Assembly (NCBI RefSeq): GCF_014697545.1
Contig: NZ_JACJSA010000033.1
Span: 1 to 41,911, forward strand
Direction: 5' to 3'
From: Oscillatoria sp. FACHB-1407
GTDB taxonomy: Bacteria; Cyanobacteriota; Cyanobacteriia; Elainellales; Elainellaceae
DNA: 41,911 nt
Shown here: positions 15,928 to 23,399 of the stretch, piece by piece
How the letters are laid out: each line of letters opens with the position of its first letter
Numbering within the stretch: the first letter of the stretch is position 1
Position numbers and translations under genes: made by a program
Notes under the pieces: generated by a model
Databases searched by the model: none
Told to the model about the DNA's origin: nothing
Seen by the model: the letters and a program-made list of their open reading frames with translations, nothing else

Positions 15928-16950
15928 ATGGAAGTTGGAATTGACAGTTTTGCCTCGGTTGGAACGAGTGAAAACGGTGAAACGGCGGATGCCACGCAGT
16001 CTGTCGCCGAACTGCTGGAGAGAATAGAGCAGGCGGATCGTTCCGGCTTGGATATCTTCGGTATTGGCGAGCATCATCGGCATGAATTTTTAGATTCGGC
16101 AAACGCGGTTATTCTCGCCGCTGCCGCCGCACGCACCGAGCGCATTCGTCTGACCAGCGCAGTTACGGTGCTGAGCGCGGCTGACCCGGTGCGTGTGTTT
16201 CAACAATTCGCCACGCTCGATTTGATTTCAAAAGGTCGTGCCGAAATGGTTGTCGGGCGCGGCTCGTTCACCGAAGCCTTTCCGCTATTTGGATTTAGTC
16301 TCGGCGATTACGACGAGATTTTCGCTGAAAAGCTCGAACTCTTGCTCAAAATTCGGGACAATGAAACCGTCAATTGGTCGGGCAAATTTCGCCCCGCACT
16401 GGAAAACCAGGCGATTTATCCGCGTCCGCTGCAAAAGCCGTTTCCCATCTGGATCGGGGTCGGTGGTACGCCGCAATCTTTCCTCCGCGCCGGAATGCTT
16501 GGACTGCCGCTCGTGGTCGCCATTATCGGCGGCGAAACGCATCGCTTTCGCTCGCTCGTAGATTTATACCGCGATGCCGGAGCGCGCGCCGGACATGCGC
16601 CCGAAGCATTGAAAGTTTCATTGCATTCAATCGGTTATGTCGCCGACACGACCGAACAAGCCGTTGAAGAGTTCTTTCCGGGCTACGCCGAAACCTTCAC
16701 TAAAATCGGCAGAGAGAGAGGCTGGCCGCCCGTGACGCGTGCCGCTTTTGACGCGCAGCGCGGCGCAACCGGCGCATTACTGGTCGGCAGTCCCGAAGAA
16801 GTGGCGGAGAAAATCCGCCGTCACAGTGAATCGCTCGGCGGCATTTCGAGAGTAACGTTCCAAATGGACAACGCGCAGATGAACCACGCCCAACTGATGC
16901 GCTCCATTGAATTGATTGGAAAGCGAATGTCGCCTCTCTTGAACGATTAA
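15928..16950 (+). CDS. LLM-class flavin-dependent oxidoreductase
   Basis: 340 residues with the luciferase-like monooxygenase pattern: VGIDSFA start, LDIFGIGEHHRHEF, RIRLTSAVTVLSAADPVRVFQQFATLDLIS, GRAEMVVGRGSF and PIWIGVGGTPQSF. These enzymes use reduced flavin, often FMNH2 or F420, to oxidise small organics. The ATG at 15928 is used rather than an upstream TTG, because MEVGIDSF starts the first strand. Base composition is clearly more GC-rich than the flanks and lacks HIP1 sites, which suggests transfer from another phylum. Confidence 0.9.
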   Translation: MEVGIDSFASVGTSENGETADATQSVAELLERIEQADRSGLDIFGIGEHHRHEFLDSANAVILAAAAARTERIRLTSAVTVLSAADPVRVFQQFATLDLISKGRAEMVVGRGSFTEAFPLFGFSLGDYDEIFAEKLELLLKIRDNETVNWSGKFRPALENQAIYPRPLQKPFPIWIGVGGTPQSFLRAGMLGLPLVVAIIGGETHRFRSLVDLYRDAGARAGHAPEALKVSLHSIGYVADTTEQAVEEFFPGYAETFTKIGRERGWPPVTRAAFDAQRGATGALLVGSPEEVAEKIRRHSESLGGISRVTFQMDNAQMNHAQLMRSIELIGKRMSPLLND

Positions 16951-17117
16951 ACCGTGCGGGCAGGGTTCAACTCAAGCTTCGACAGGATAACACTAGCTCC
17001 ATACGCCTGTTAGCGACATTAGAACAGACGTGAGACTGACGCCGCTTTTCAGCATAGGCATCACTACGGCGATCGCCATTTAACTCAGCGTTAGGAACAT
17101 CACGCCAATCGCATCCG

Positions 17118-17213
17118 GTAGGTTCAGCAGCAGCCGTTGGTTTCTCCAATCAAAGCCACTTAATCCAACCGTTTAAGTGCCTGACTGGAATGACCCCAAA
17201 ACAGATTCGCTAA
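17118..17213 (+). pseudogene. relic of an AraC regulator C-terminus
   Basis: The frame reads AVGFSNQSHLIQPFKCLTGM followed by TPKQIR and a stop. It aligns with the second helix-turn-helix end of the intact AraC gene (VGFSSQSHLTQHIKRFTGKT, then PKQIR). Upstream sequence has no open frame back to a start. The CPBP gene begins 30 bases later, so the relic is the last part of a deleted regulator. Confidence 0.75.
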
Positions 17214-17243
17214 TTCGATCACGCACGAGTCAAGGAGACAACG

Positions 17244-18212
17244 ATGAAGTTTAAAGCAATCAAAGGACGTCAGGGAAGCAGCATGGAAGCGAAAGACGCG
17301 ACTTACGTGGAGGCTGCCGGGTGGGGTAAGTATCGGTGGTGGCGGTATCTTCTAGGATTAGTCGTCATCTTCTTTGTGGGGCTGGTGGTCGGCGGCATCG
17401 CCATCCCCCACATCGCGTTCCTGTTCGGCGGTCAGGAGTGGCTTGCGGCGGTCAATCGGCTGGATTACGCCGCGCTCGGCCCCGTGGGGGGCTTCGTTGC
17501 GGTCACGGCAATTTTTTCGTTCTTCCTCGCGGGAATCTTGATCGCCGTCACCCTCGTTCACCGTCGTCATCCCCGGACGCTGGTCACAGCACGGGAGCGG
17601 ATAAGTTGGCGGCGTGTCGGTCACGGATTTGTGGCGTGGTTCGTGCCATTCTGGCTGATCGCTGGGTTGGGACAGTACTTCTTCTATCCCGACACCTTCT
17701 CTTTTAACGTTGACTTTGACTTTGCAACATTCGCGCTCTTCGTCCCGATCGCACTGATTTTCACTGCGATCCAGACCACCACCGAGGAGCTTTTCTTTCG
17801 CGGATACATTGTGCAGGGCGCGAGTATTGTTTGGTCTAACCGCGTCTTTCTGGCACTGGTGCCAGCCACGATCTTCGCCCTGGCGCACCTCTTCAACCCG
17901 GAGGCGAGCGCGGGCGGCTGGCTTACGGTCTTCTTCAACTACTTCCTCGTTCCAGGTCTGCTGTGGACCGTGGTTTCGTTGATTGACGGAACCACCGAAC
18001 TCGCCATTGGCGTACACTTCGCGCACAACATCGGCGGCAATCTCTTGATAGGCGTAGCCGGAAACGCCGTGAACGCACCGACTCTGTTCACAATCAGCAA
18101 ATTCCACGCGACCTACACGGCTCTATCAATGCTGGTTGTCGTACCCGTGTTTCTGGCGATCGCCTACAAGGTGTTCAAACGCGACGAGGTATCCAAACCC
18201 GTTGATTCCTGA
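17244..18212 (+). CDS. CPBP family intramembrane metalloprotease (CAAX-protease like)
   Basis: 322 residues, strongly hydrophobic, with about seven or eight membrane spans. The Abi/CPBP motif is present: EE at 181-182 with R186 in TTEELFFRGY, followed by ALAHLFNPEA and VHFAHNIGGN, giving the expected Glu/His metal ligands. Family members cleave within the membrane or process prenylated or small peptides; the substrate is unknown. AAGGAG lies before the ATG. The gene is GC-rich except near its 3' end, which has a HIP1 site. A degraded duplicate of its 3' end is at 26282. It is followed by an orphan MSKVSSN leader. Confidence 0.88.
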   Translation: MKFKAIKGRQGSSMEAKDATYVEAAGWGKYRWWRYLLGLVVIFFVGLVVGGIAIPHIAFLFGGQEWLAAVNRLDYAALGPVGGFVAVTAIFSFFLAGILIAVTLVHRRHPRTLVTARERISWRRVGHGFVAWFVPFWLIAGLGQYFFYPDTFSFNVDFDFATFALFVPIALIFTAIQTTTEELFFRGYIVQGASIVWSNRVFLALVPATIFALAHLFNPEASAGGWLTVFFNYFLVPGLLWTVVSLIDGTTELAIGVHFAHNIGGNLLIGVAGNAVNAPTLFTISKFHATYTALSMLVVVPVFLAIAYKVFKRDEVSKPVDS

Positions 18213-18313
18213 ACCCATCAGTAACTCGATCAAAGGAGTTCATCGCTATGTCTAAAGTGTCTTCTAACCGCCCACAGAAGTCCCCTGCCGCGATTTGCTT
18301 ACAATTCCGGTGA
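18213..18313 (+). pseudogene. orphan MSKVSSN leader after CPBP (relic of a CocE-type gene start)
   Basis: CAAAGGAGTTCATC precedes an ATG at 18248 that reads MSKVSSNRPQKSP and stops after 21 codons. The CocE hydrolase at 26556 has the matching ribosome site and start MSQVSSNHPRD, also just after a CPBP 3' end. The body of the gene is missing here. Confidence 0.65.
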
Positions 18314-18456
18314 TGGTAGCTGCTGGCATGAGGGGATAGAACAGTTCGGAGTTTGATTCTATGCCGAAGGTCAATCTTGATTGAAACAAGAAAAGGATGT
18401 GTTGGTTGAGAGACTGCTCTGTTAAAGCATCCACTTGGAATAAAGGAGAGATTTAA

Positions 18457-19491
18457 ATGTCTGAGAAAAATAAAGCAGTTTTATTAGAGGGAAATGCGGC
18501 GATCGCTGAAGGCAATGAGGCTGATATGGAGTACATGCAAGCTGCGGTACTGACTGCTTTTGGTAGTGCTGAGGTGTTTGAATTTCAAACCATACCGAAG
18601 CCAGTTCCAAAAGCGACCCAAGTTCTGGTAAGAGTATATGCAACCTCGCTCAATCCCCTTGATTATCAAACCCGTCGAGGTGACTACAAAGATTTAGTGC
18701 GTCTCCCTGCAATTATCGGAGTTGACGTTTCGGGTGTGATTGAAGCGATTGGAGAGGCAGTCACTCATTTCCAAGTTGGAGATGAAGTTTACTACTCACC
18801 CCAGATTTTTGGCGAGTTTGGTAGTTATGCTCAATACCACGTTGCAGAGGAAAGCATCGTTGCAGTTAAGCCGACTAATTTGACCCATGTTGAGGCAGCT
18901 TGCTTGCCGTTGGCAGGAGGAACTGCCTGGGATTGCCTTGTAACCAGAGGGAATTTACAAGTCGGTGAAACAGTTCTAATTCATGCTGGAGCGGGTGGAG
19001 TCGGTTCGATCGCAATTCAACTGGCGAAAGCAATGGGTGCTTATGTATATACAACATGCAGTGCAGAAAACTTTGACTTTGTTAAGAAGCTGGGTGCAGA
19101 TTATCCCATCGACTACAAGCAAGAAAATTATATTGAAGTGATTGGCCGAGAAACGAATGGTCGGGGTGTTGATTTGGTTTTAGACACGGTTGGAGGAGAC
19201 ACGATTGGACGTAGCTCAGAGGTGATTCGTCCATTTGGAAAACTGGTCACAATTGTCGATACTGCAACCCCTCAAACACTGCTTGATGCCTGGGGTAAGA
19301 ATTTGACGATTCACTTCGTTTTCAGCCCTCAGTATAGAGACAAATTGGACGCACTGAGAAACCTGATTGAACGCGACCAGATTCGACCCGTCATTGATTC
19401 AGTTCTGCCTTGGAGCGACATCGTTCAAGCTCATCAACGTTTAGAACAGGGAAGAATGCGAGGCAAGATTGTTCTGCAATTGACTGAGTGA
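18457..19491 (+). CDS. NADPH:quinone oxidoreductase-like MDR protein with grafted N-terminus
   Basis: 344 residues of the zinc-free medium-chain reductase (zeta-crystallin/QOR) type: VRVYATSLNPLDYQTRRG, PAIIGVDVSGVIEAIG, VGDEVYY, the NADP-binding IHAGAGGVGSIAIQLAKAMG and DLVLDTVGGD. Probable reaction: NADPH-dependent reduction of quinones or enones. The first 20 residues, MSEKNKAVLLEGNAAIAEGN, do not belong to this family; they match the start of the SnoaL-like gene at 30349, including its AAAGGAGA ribosome site. The native MDR start would be near M24 or M27 (18526/18535). The grafted ATG has the good ribosome site and is probably used. Confidence 0.9.
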   Translation: MSEKNKAVLLEGNAAIAEGNEADMEYMQAAVLTAFGSAEVFEFQTIPKPVPKATQVLVRVYATSLNPLDYQTRRGDYKDLVRLPAIIGVDVSGVIEAIGEAVTHFQVGDEVYYSPQIFGEFGSYAQYHVAEESIVAVKPTNLTHVEAACLPLAGGTAWDCLVTRGNLQVGETVLIHAGAGGVGSIAIQLAKAMGAYVYTTCSAENFDFVKKLGADYPIDYKQENYIEVIGRETNGRGVDLVLDTVGGDTIGRSSEVIRPFGKLVTIVDTATPQTLLDAWGKNLTIHFVFSPQYRDKLDALRNLIERDQIRPVIDSVLPWSDIVQAHQRLEQGRMRGKIVLQLTE

Positions 19492-19585
19492 TAAAAACGC
19501 GCTGCTATTTTTCTCTGTTCTGATGCTACGAGCTACATCACAGGTTACTCAACACTTTAGATAGATAAACCAGGAGTATTTAATC

Positions 19586-20167
19586 ATGGTCAAAGAGCAA
19601 ACTGTAGACGGACAAGCAAGTTTACAAGCAACTACCCATCTGACACCAGCCCAGGAGTCTTTGCAAGCACTTTGGGAAGAGCATTTACAGTACGAATTTG
19701 GCACTCGCAGTACTGAAGATGCCCTCGCTACGATGGTTGAAGAGGCTTACGTTAACCACATCCCGGTAATGATTGGGGGAGTTGGGAAACCAGCACTGCA
19801 CGAGTTTTATTCCAAATACCTCATTCCACAGATGCCGCCAGATATGGAGTTGACCCTAATCTCGCGCACGATCGGAACCGATCAACTCGTGGATGAAATG
19901 GTGGCTAAGTTTACTCATACTGTTTGGATGGAATGGATATTACCCGGTGTTGCTCCCACTGGAAAACGGGTTGAATTGCCAGTAGTTGCGATTATTCGGT
20001 TTCGTGACGGCAAAATAGCCCACGAACACATTTACTGGGATCAGGCAAGTGTATTGGTTCAAGTCGGCTTGCTCGATCCGGGTACACTTCCCGTCGTGGG
20101 CGTTGATAGTGCGCGTAAGGCGATCAATCCCAACTTACCTTCAAACACACTAATCGATCGCGACTAA
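19586..20167 (+). CDS. NTF2/SnoaL-like protein, copy 2
   Basis: 193 residues, nearly the same as the gene at 12795, with long identical DNA blocks (for example about 19850-19940). The upstream ACACTTTAGATAGATAAA and CCAGGAG stretch is also shared. Differences are a few substitutions and one inserted residue (HLTPAQES against NLTAQES). Its end differs: the copy-1 codons before the stop are replaced after CGATCGCG by ACTAA. The lost tail sequence (TTTTGACGCAAGTAAC) reappears at about 21233 before SDR copy 2. A 1.07-kb segment therefore separates the parts. Confidence 0.85.
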   Translation: MVKEQTVDGQASLQATTHLTPAQESLQALWEEHLQYEFGTRSTEDALATMVEEAYVNHIPVMIGGVGKPALHEFYSKYLIPQMPPDMELTLISRTIGTDQLVDEMVAKFTHTVWMEWILPGVAPTGKRVELPVVAIIRFRDGKIAHEHIYWDQASVLVQVGLLDPGTLPVVGVDSARKAINPNLPSNTLIDRD

Positions 20168-20202
20168 GTACTGTGATTCACAGATAGGGTTTGGAGATAA
20201 AA

Positions 20203-20275
20203 CCAGGGGGGTGTGGGGGCTGCGCCCCCAGCCAGGGGTTCCACCCCTGCACCCCAAATTCCCACCCTTATTTAT
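20203..20275. repeat. G/C hairpin repeat (GGGGGCTGCGCCCCC type), copy 1
   Basis: GGGGGCTGCGCCCCC at about 20215-20230 is a perfect short hairpin, followed by AGGGGTTCCACCCCT, a second one. Together they form a dispersed element also seen in inverse orientation at 30190-30243. It follows the NTF2 copy 2 stop and could also end its transcript. Confidence 0.7.
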
Positions 20276-20310
20276 GACGAGTTGTACTAAGTGTAGGAGT
20301 CAGCAAATAT

Positions 20311-20424
20311 CAATGCCTAAACCCGCCATTTTGCAACCAGGATCGCAACTCGCCTGACCCAGCTACGTTCTATACCCGTGGTGAAAAAGGCTATCTGGAT
20401 TATTCAGCCCTAGCAAAAGTTTAG
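20311..20424 (+). pseudogene. possible relic of an unidentified gene 3' end
   Basis: A frame reads SPDPATFYTRGEKGYLDYSA then LAKV and a stop, which looks like a protein C-terminus without a start. It lies 26 bases before the flavodoxin-fold gene. The family is not recognised, and chance cannot be excluded. Confidence 0.3.
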
Positions 20425-20449
20425 AAACTTAGAAAACGAGATAACTCAC

Positions 20450-21118
20450 ATGAAAGTTTTGATTGTTCTTGCACACCCAGAGCCGAAAAGTTTTAACGGA
20501 GCAATGTTTCAGACAGCAATTGACACGTTCAAAGACTCTGGGCATGAGGTTCAATATTCAGATCTCCACACCATGGGATTTGACCCTGCATCCGATCGCC
20601 GCAACTTTACGTCTGTCAAAGATCCTGACTACTTTAAGCAGCAACTTGAAGAGATGTATGCCATTGAAGTTGGAGGATTCATTCCAGAAATTGAAGCTGA
20701 GCTCCAAAAACTGGAATGGTGCGATCTGATGATTTGGCAATTCCCTTTGTGGTGGTTCAGTGTCCCTGCAATTTTGAAGGGGTGGGTCGATCGCGTCTTT
20801 GTTATGGAGCGTGTTTACGGTAGTGGACATATGTATGAAACGGGCAGATTTCGAGGTAAGCAAGCAATGCTCTCGTTGACCACAGGTAGCACAGAAGAGG
20901 AGTATCTTGCAGGCGGTTTTAACGGTGATATCCATGCTATTCTGCGCCCAATTCAGCGAGGGATGCTGCAATTCGTTGGCTTTGACGTTCTTGCTCCGCA
21001 GATTGTCTATGCCCCCGTTCGCCAAACAGATGCAGTTCGTCAACGTATCTTGAATGATTTTTCGCAACGATTGCGAACCATTGAACGTGAGTTGCCGATC
21101 GCCGTAGGTCAGTATTGA
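20450..21118 (+). CDS. NAD(P)H:quinone oxidoreductase, flavodoxin-like fold
   Basis: 222 residues. MKVLIVLAHPEPKSFNGAM is the FMN/FAD phosphate-binding start of the NQO1/MdaB/KefF group, and WCDLMIWQFPLWWFSVPAILKGWVDRVF is its substrate-pocket and dimer segment, with LSLTTGS for the flavin ring. The probable reaction is two-electron reduction of quinones, which avoids semiquinone radicals. It sits inside a segment that interrupts the NTF2-SDR pair of copy 2, so it was probably inserted with its own upstream DNA. Confidence 0.92.
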   Translation: MKVLIVLAHPEPKSFNGAMFQTAIDTFKDSGHEVQYSDLHTMGFDPASDRRNFTSVKDPDYFKQQLEEMYAIEVGGFIPEIEAELQKLEWCDLMIWQFPLWWFSVPAILKGWVDRVFVMERVYGSGHMYETGRFRGKQAMLSLTTGSTEEEYLAGGFNGDIHAILRPIQRGMLQFVGFDVLAPQIVYAPVRQTDAVRQRILNDFSQRLRTIERELPIAVGQY

Positions 21119-21228
21119 TCGGCATGGAACTGGCGGGACTGGATTTATGGGGCACGCAGCCAGGATCGTACTCATCCCGGTTGTAGAAGGCGTTTCTTAT
21201 TGCTGGCTCCTACAGGTATTGCTCATTG

Positions 21229-21276
21229 AGTTTTTGACGCAAGTAACATAACCATTCACAACAAGAGGTCACTATC
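21229..21276 (+). repeat. duplicated upstream segment of SDR copy 2
   Basis: From TTTTGACGCAAGTAAC through AACAAGAGGTCACTATCATG this matches 13370-13416 before SDR copy 1 almost base for base. In copy 1 the first bases are the last codons of the NTF2 gene, so here they are a leftover of that gene end. Confidence 0.8.
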
Positions 21277-22032
21277 ATGATGTTTAAAGACAAGGTTGCT
21301 TTAGTGACGGGAGGGACATCGGGAATTGGTAGAGCAACCGCGATCGCCTATGCCCAACAACAAGCAAAGGTAGTGGTGGTGGGTCGTCGAATTGACGAAG
21401 GTAAAGAAACAGTTCGATTGATTCAAGAAGCTGGTGGAGAGACGATTTTTGTGCAAGCCGATGTCACGAAAGAAGCCGATGTTGAAGCAATGGTTGATAA
21501 AGCGGTTAGCGTTTTTGGTCGGTTAGATATTGCTTCTAACAATGCAGGAACGATCGGCGAAAATCCCTCTTTGATTGAGCAAACAGAAGCGGAATACGAT
21601 CGCACGATGAACGTCAATGTTAAAGGCATTTGGTTGTCGATGAAGTATGAAATTGCTCAGATGTTGAAACAGGGAAGTGGTGCGATCGTCAATACGGCAT
21701 CTGCGAATGGAGTCGTTGCATTTCCTGCCTTCCCCCTCTACACTGCGAGTAAAAGTGCAGTCATAGGCTTAACAAAAGCGGCTGCGCTTCAATATGCCAA
21801 AGCGGGGATTCGCATCAATGTCGTGGCACCAGCGGTAATCGAAACAGAGATGTTTGAAGCAGCGACAGGTGGGCAGGATGAGGTCAAAGCTTATATAACA
21901 GGACTCCACCCGATCGGGCGAATTGGCACGCCGCTTGAAGCTGCAAATGCAATCCTGTTTTTATCATCTGACCTGGCATCGTTCACAACAGGTGAAACAT
22001 TGATGGTAGATGGTGGGTATGTAACGCAATAG
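21277..22032 (+). CDS. short-chain dehydrogenase/reductase (SDR), copy 2
   Basis: 251-residue classical SDR with TGGTSGIG (11-18), NNAG (88-91), S142, Y155, K159 and terminal GETLMVDGGY. It is paralogous to the gene at 13414; changes cluster around the substrate side (ASANGVVAFPAFPLYTASK against ASVVGVVALPNILLYTASK) and a three-residue insertion (ATGGQDEVKAY) in the lid loop. The substrate range may thus differ from copy 1. GAGGT ribosome site. An AraC relic follows its stop, mirroring the SDR-AraC order of copy 1. Confidence 0.93.
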   Translation: MMFKDKVALVTGGTSGIGRATAIAYAQQQAKVVVVGRRIDEGKETVRLIQEAGGETIFVQADVTKEADVEAMVDKAVSVFGRLDIASNNAGTIGENPSLIEQTEAEYDRTMNVNVKGIWLSMKYEIAQMLKQGSGAIVNTASANGVVAFPAFPLYTASKSAVIGLTKAAALQYAKAGIRINVVAPAVIETEMFEAATGGQDEVKAYITGLHPIGRIGTPLEAANAILFLSSDLASFTTGETLMVDGGYVTQ

Positions 22033-22038
22033 TCGATT

Positions 22039-22103
22039 GGCAGTGCGAAATGTTTGATACAGCACTTCAAGCGACTCACTAAGAGAATGCCTGAGAAGTA
22101 TCT
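22039..22103 (+). pseudogene. relic of an AraC regulator C-terminus after SDR copy 2
   Basis: The frame reads GSAKCLIQHFKRLTKRMPEK, matching the AraC ending SHLTQHIKRFTGKTPKQ. Only about 20 residues survive, and a palindromic repeat begins at 22118. Its position right after the SDR equals that of the intact AraC gene at 14250. Confidence 0.55.
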
Positions 22104-22117
22104 ACAGTTCTGCATTT

Positions 22118-22190
22118 GGCCCCCTAAATCCCCCAAGTTTGGGGGACTTTGAGGCAGATTTCCCCCCAAATTTGGGGGGCTAGGGGGGCG
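22118..22190. repeat. C/G-run palindromic element (CCCCCTAAATCCCCC type), copy 1
   Basis: It starts GGCCCCCTAAATCCCCCAAG, has an internal TTTGGGGGACTT, then TTCCCCCCAAATTTGGGG, and ends CTAGGGGGGC. The outer CCCCCTA/TAGGGGG ends are inverted. Related copies lie at 35427-35499 (inverse, inside a gene) and 39389-39457. Confidence 0.85.
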
Positions 22191-22274
22191 GTTCAGGCAA
22201 CATTAAACGCTTTTCAGGCATCCTCTAAAGCAACACTGAAATTGGTTCGCTAACTCCATCAGAAACTCCATAGG

Positions 22275-22302
22275 AATCTGCAAGAAATTGAGTGTTGGAA
22301 CT
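22275..22302 (+). promoter_or_regulatory. 28-nt conserved motif, copy 3
   Basis: AATCTG, 14 bases, TTGGAACT, as at 12728 and 14616. The following CTACACTCAAGT also resembles the bases after copy 2 (TTACATTGAAGT). It lies 47 bases before the orphan MSKVSSN start at 22349. Confidence 0.55.
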
Positions 22303-22335
22303 GACTACACTCAAGTGAACTAAGACAAAGAGAAC

Positions 22336-22387
22336 TTAGGAGTTGATGATGTCCAAAGTGTCTTCTAACTCACCACCACAAAACTAA
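22336..22387 (+). pseudogene. orphan MSKVSSN leader, second relic
   Basis: TAGGAGTTGATG precedes an ATG at 22349 reading MSKVSSNSPPQN then stop. It shares GTGTCTTCTAAC with the leader at 18248 and start residues with the CocE gene at 26556. The next gene starts 18 bases on, so the 13-codon frame might be a translated leader, but a deletion relic is more likely. Confidence 0.55.
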
Positions 22388-22404
22388 AGAAAGGAATCAT
22401 TACC

Positions 22405-22875
22405 ATGAGTACCCAACCGACCGAAGTGATCAAAGAGTTTCTGGCGAATACGGCAATCGAAAAGGTCGAGGCGGCTGCCCGACGGCTCGTTGCGGAGGAT
22501 GCAACATACATTTCCCTGAATTTCGACAACCCTGAACTGAAGCAAATCTTGCCTTGGACGGGAACCTCTAAAGGTCCCCAAGCGTTCATCGATACGTTCT
22601 CCGGGGTTGCGAAATGGTGGACGCATGAGGACTTCACCGTTACCGCCCTCTTCGGTGAAGGCGAGAACGTTGCGGTGTTCGGCAGGTTCACGTACCGCTC
22701 GGTCTCGCTGAGCAAGGCGGCGACCTCACCGTTCTCGATCCACGCCAAGGTACGCAACGGGAAGATCGTGTACTTTCAGTTCATGGAGGATACTTTCGCG
22801 ACCGCTCGCACGTTCAGCCAGAAGGGGACTTGGGCCATCAAAATCGCTCCGAACCAGCCGGAGTTTGAGGTGTAA
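22405..22875 (+). CDS. NTF2/SnoaL-like protein (ketosteroid isomerase fold)
   Basis: 156 residues: N-terminal helices (VIKEFLANTAIEKVEAAARR, LVAEDATYISLNFD), then WTGTSKGPQAFIDTFSGVAKWW and antiparallel strands (VTALFGEGENVAVFGRFTY, HAKVRNGKIVYFQFMEDTFATA). That is an NTF2-like fold of unknown reaction, unrelated in detail to the 194-residue pair. AAGAAAGGA lies upstream of the ATG. It is GC-rich and without HIP1, unlike its flanks, and begins just after the orphan leader, so it looks like foreign DNA joined to a resident leader. Confidence 0.85.
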   Translation: MSTQPTEVIKEFLANTAIEKVEAAARRLVAEDATYISLNFDNPELKQILPWTGTSKGPQAFIDTFSGVAKWWTHEDFTVTALFGEGENVAVFGRFTYRSVSLSKAATSPFSIHAKVRNGKIVYFQFMEDTFATARTFSQKGTWAIKIAPNQPEFEV

Positions 22876-22976
22876 TAGCAGCCTACGACGCCTACCATGC
22901 GCTGCACCGGAACGCTATCTTCTTGCAGCCTATTTGTCCCTTGAGATGCCGAGCACTTTATTACCGATAAGGTCTA

Positions 22977-23327
22977 ATGAAAAGAGAGTTAGCGATAAAT
23001 TTTCTGTTCTCGTTTGTGGGCGGCGCAATGGTCTGGGCCTTGTCACCCTTTTTATCCGGGCAGGTCGAACCGTGGGATGCGAAAGGTTTTTATTATGCCG
23101 CAGCACTTCTTATTGTTGGCCTTGTCGTTGGACTTGCTCGACCTAAACATGTTTGGTCGCACTATGCCGGTATTATTCTTGGTCAACTGACGTATATGCT
23201 TTGTTTTCTGTCCGGCGGTCCGTTAATTCCTGTTGGAGTCGCTATTTTAGCGGCTTACTCCACAATCGCTTTAGCAGGAGCAGCAAGTGGGATCTGGTTT
23301 CGTCGCGTCAGCCGGGGTGCGCGGTGA
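22977..23327 (+). CDS. small four-helix membrane protein
   Basis: 116 residues with about four hydrophobic segments: LAINFLFSFVGGAMVWALSP, FYYAAALLIVGLVVGLA, YAGIILGQLTYMLCFL and LIPVGVAILAAYSTIALAGAA, ending in basic RRVSRGAR (inside by the positive-inside rule). No family is recognised. The ribosome site is weak. It lies between an NTF2-like gene and an alpha/beta hydrolase, 101 bases after the former. Confidence 0.65.
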   Translation: MKRELAINFLFSFVGGAMVWALSPFLSGQVEPWDAKGFYYAAALLIVGLVVGLARPKHVWSHYAGIILGQLTYMLCFLSGGPLIPVGVAILAAYSTIALAGAASGIWFRRVSRGAR

Positions 23328-23399
23328 TTTTGCTGCCTAACATAGCCTCTGATGCAACAGACAAAAACACATCATCAATTTACAACGGAGAAACCTCTC

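Noticed and set aside
15779-16027. 82-codon frame over the tandem repeat and LLM start
   Set aside because: It is encoded by repeat DNA and then reads a wrong frame of the LLM gene.
17358-18107. 249-codon minus-strand frame opposite the CPBP gene
   Set aside because: Shadow of GC-rich coding DNA; Arg/Asp/Glu-rich without domain features, while the plus strand has the EELFFRG motif and membrane spans.
20558-21175. 205-codon minus-strand frame opposite the quinone reductase
   Set aside because: No motif or ribosome site; the plus strand has clear flavodoxin-fold motifs.
22118-22190. Rho-independent terminator after SDR copy 2
   Set aside because: The hairpins belong to a dispersed palindromic element also found inside genes and lack a T-run, so a dedicated terminator is not supported.
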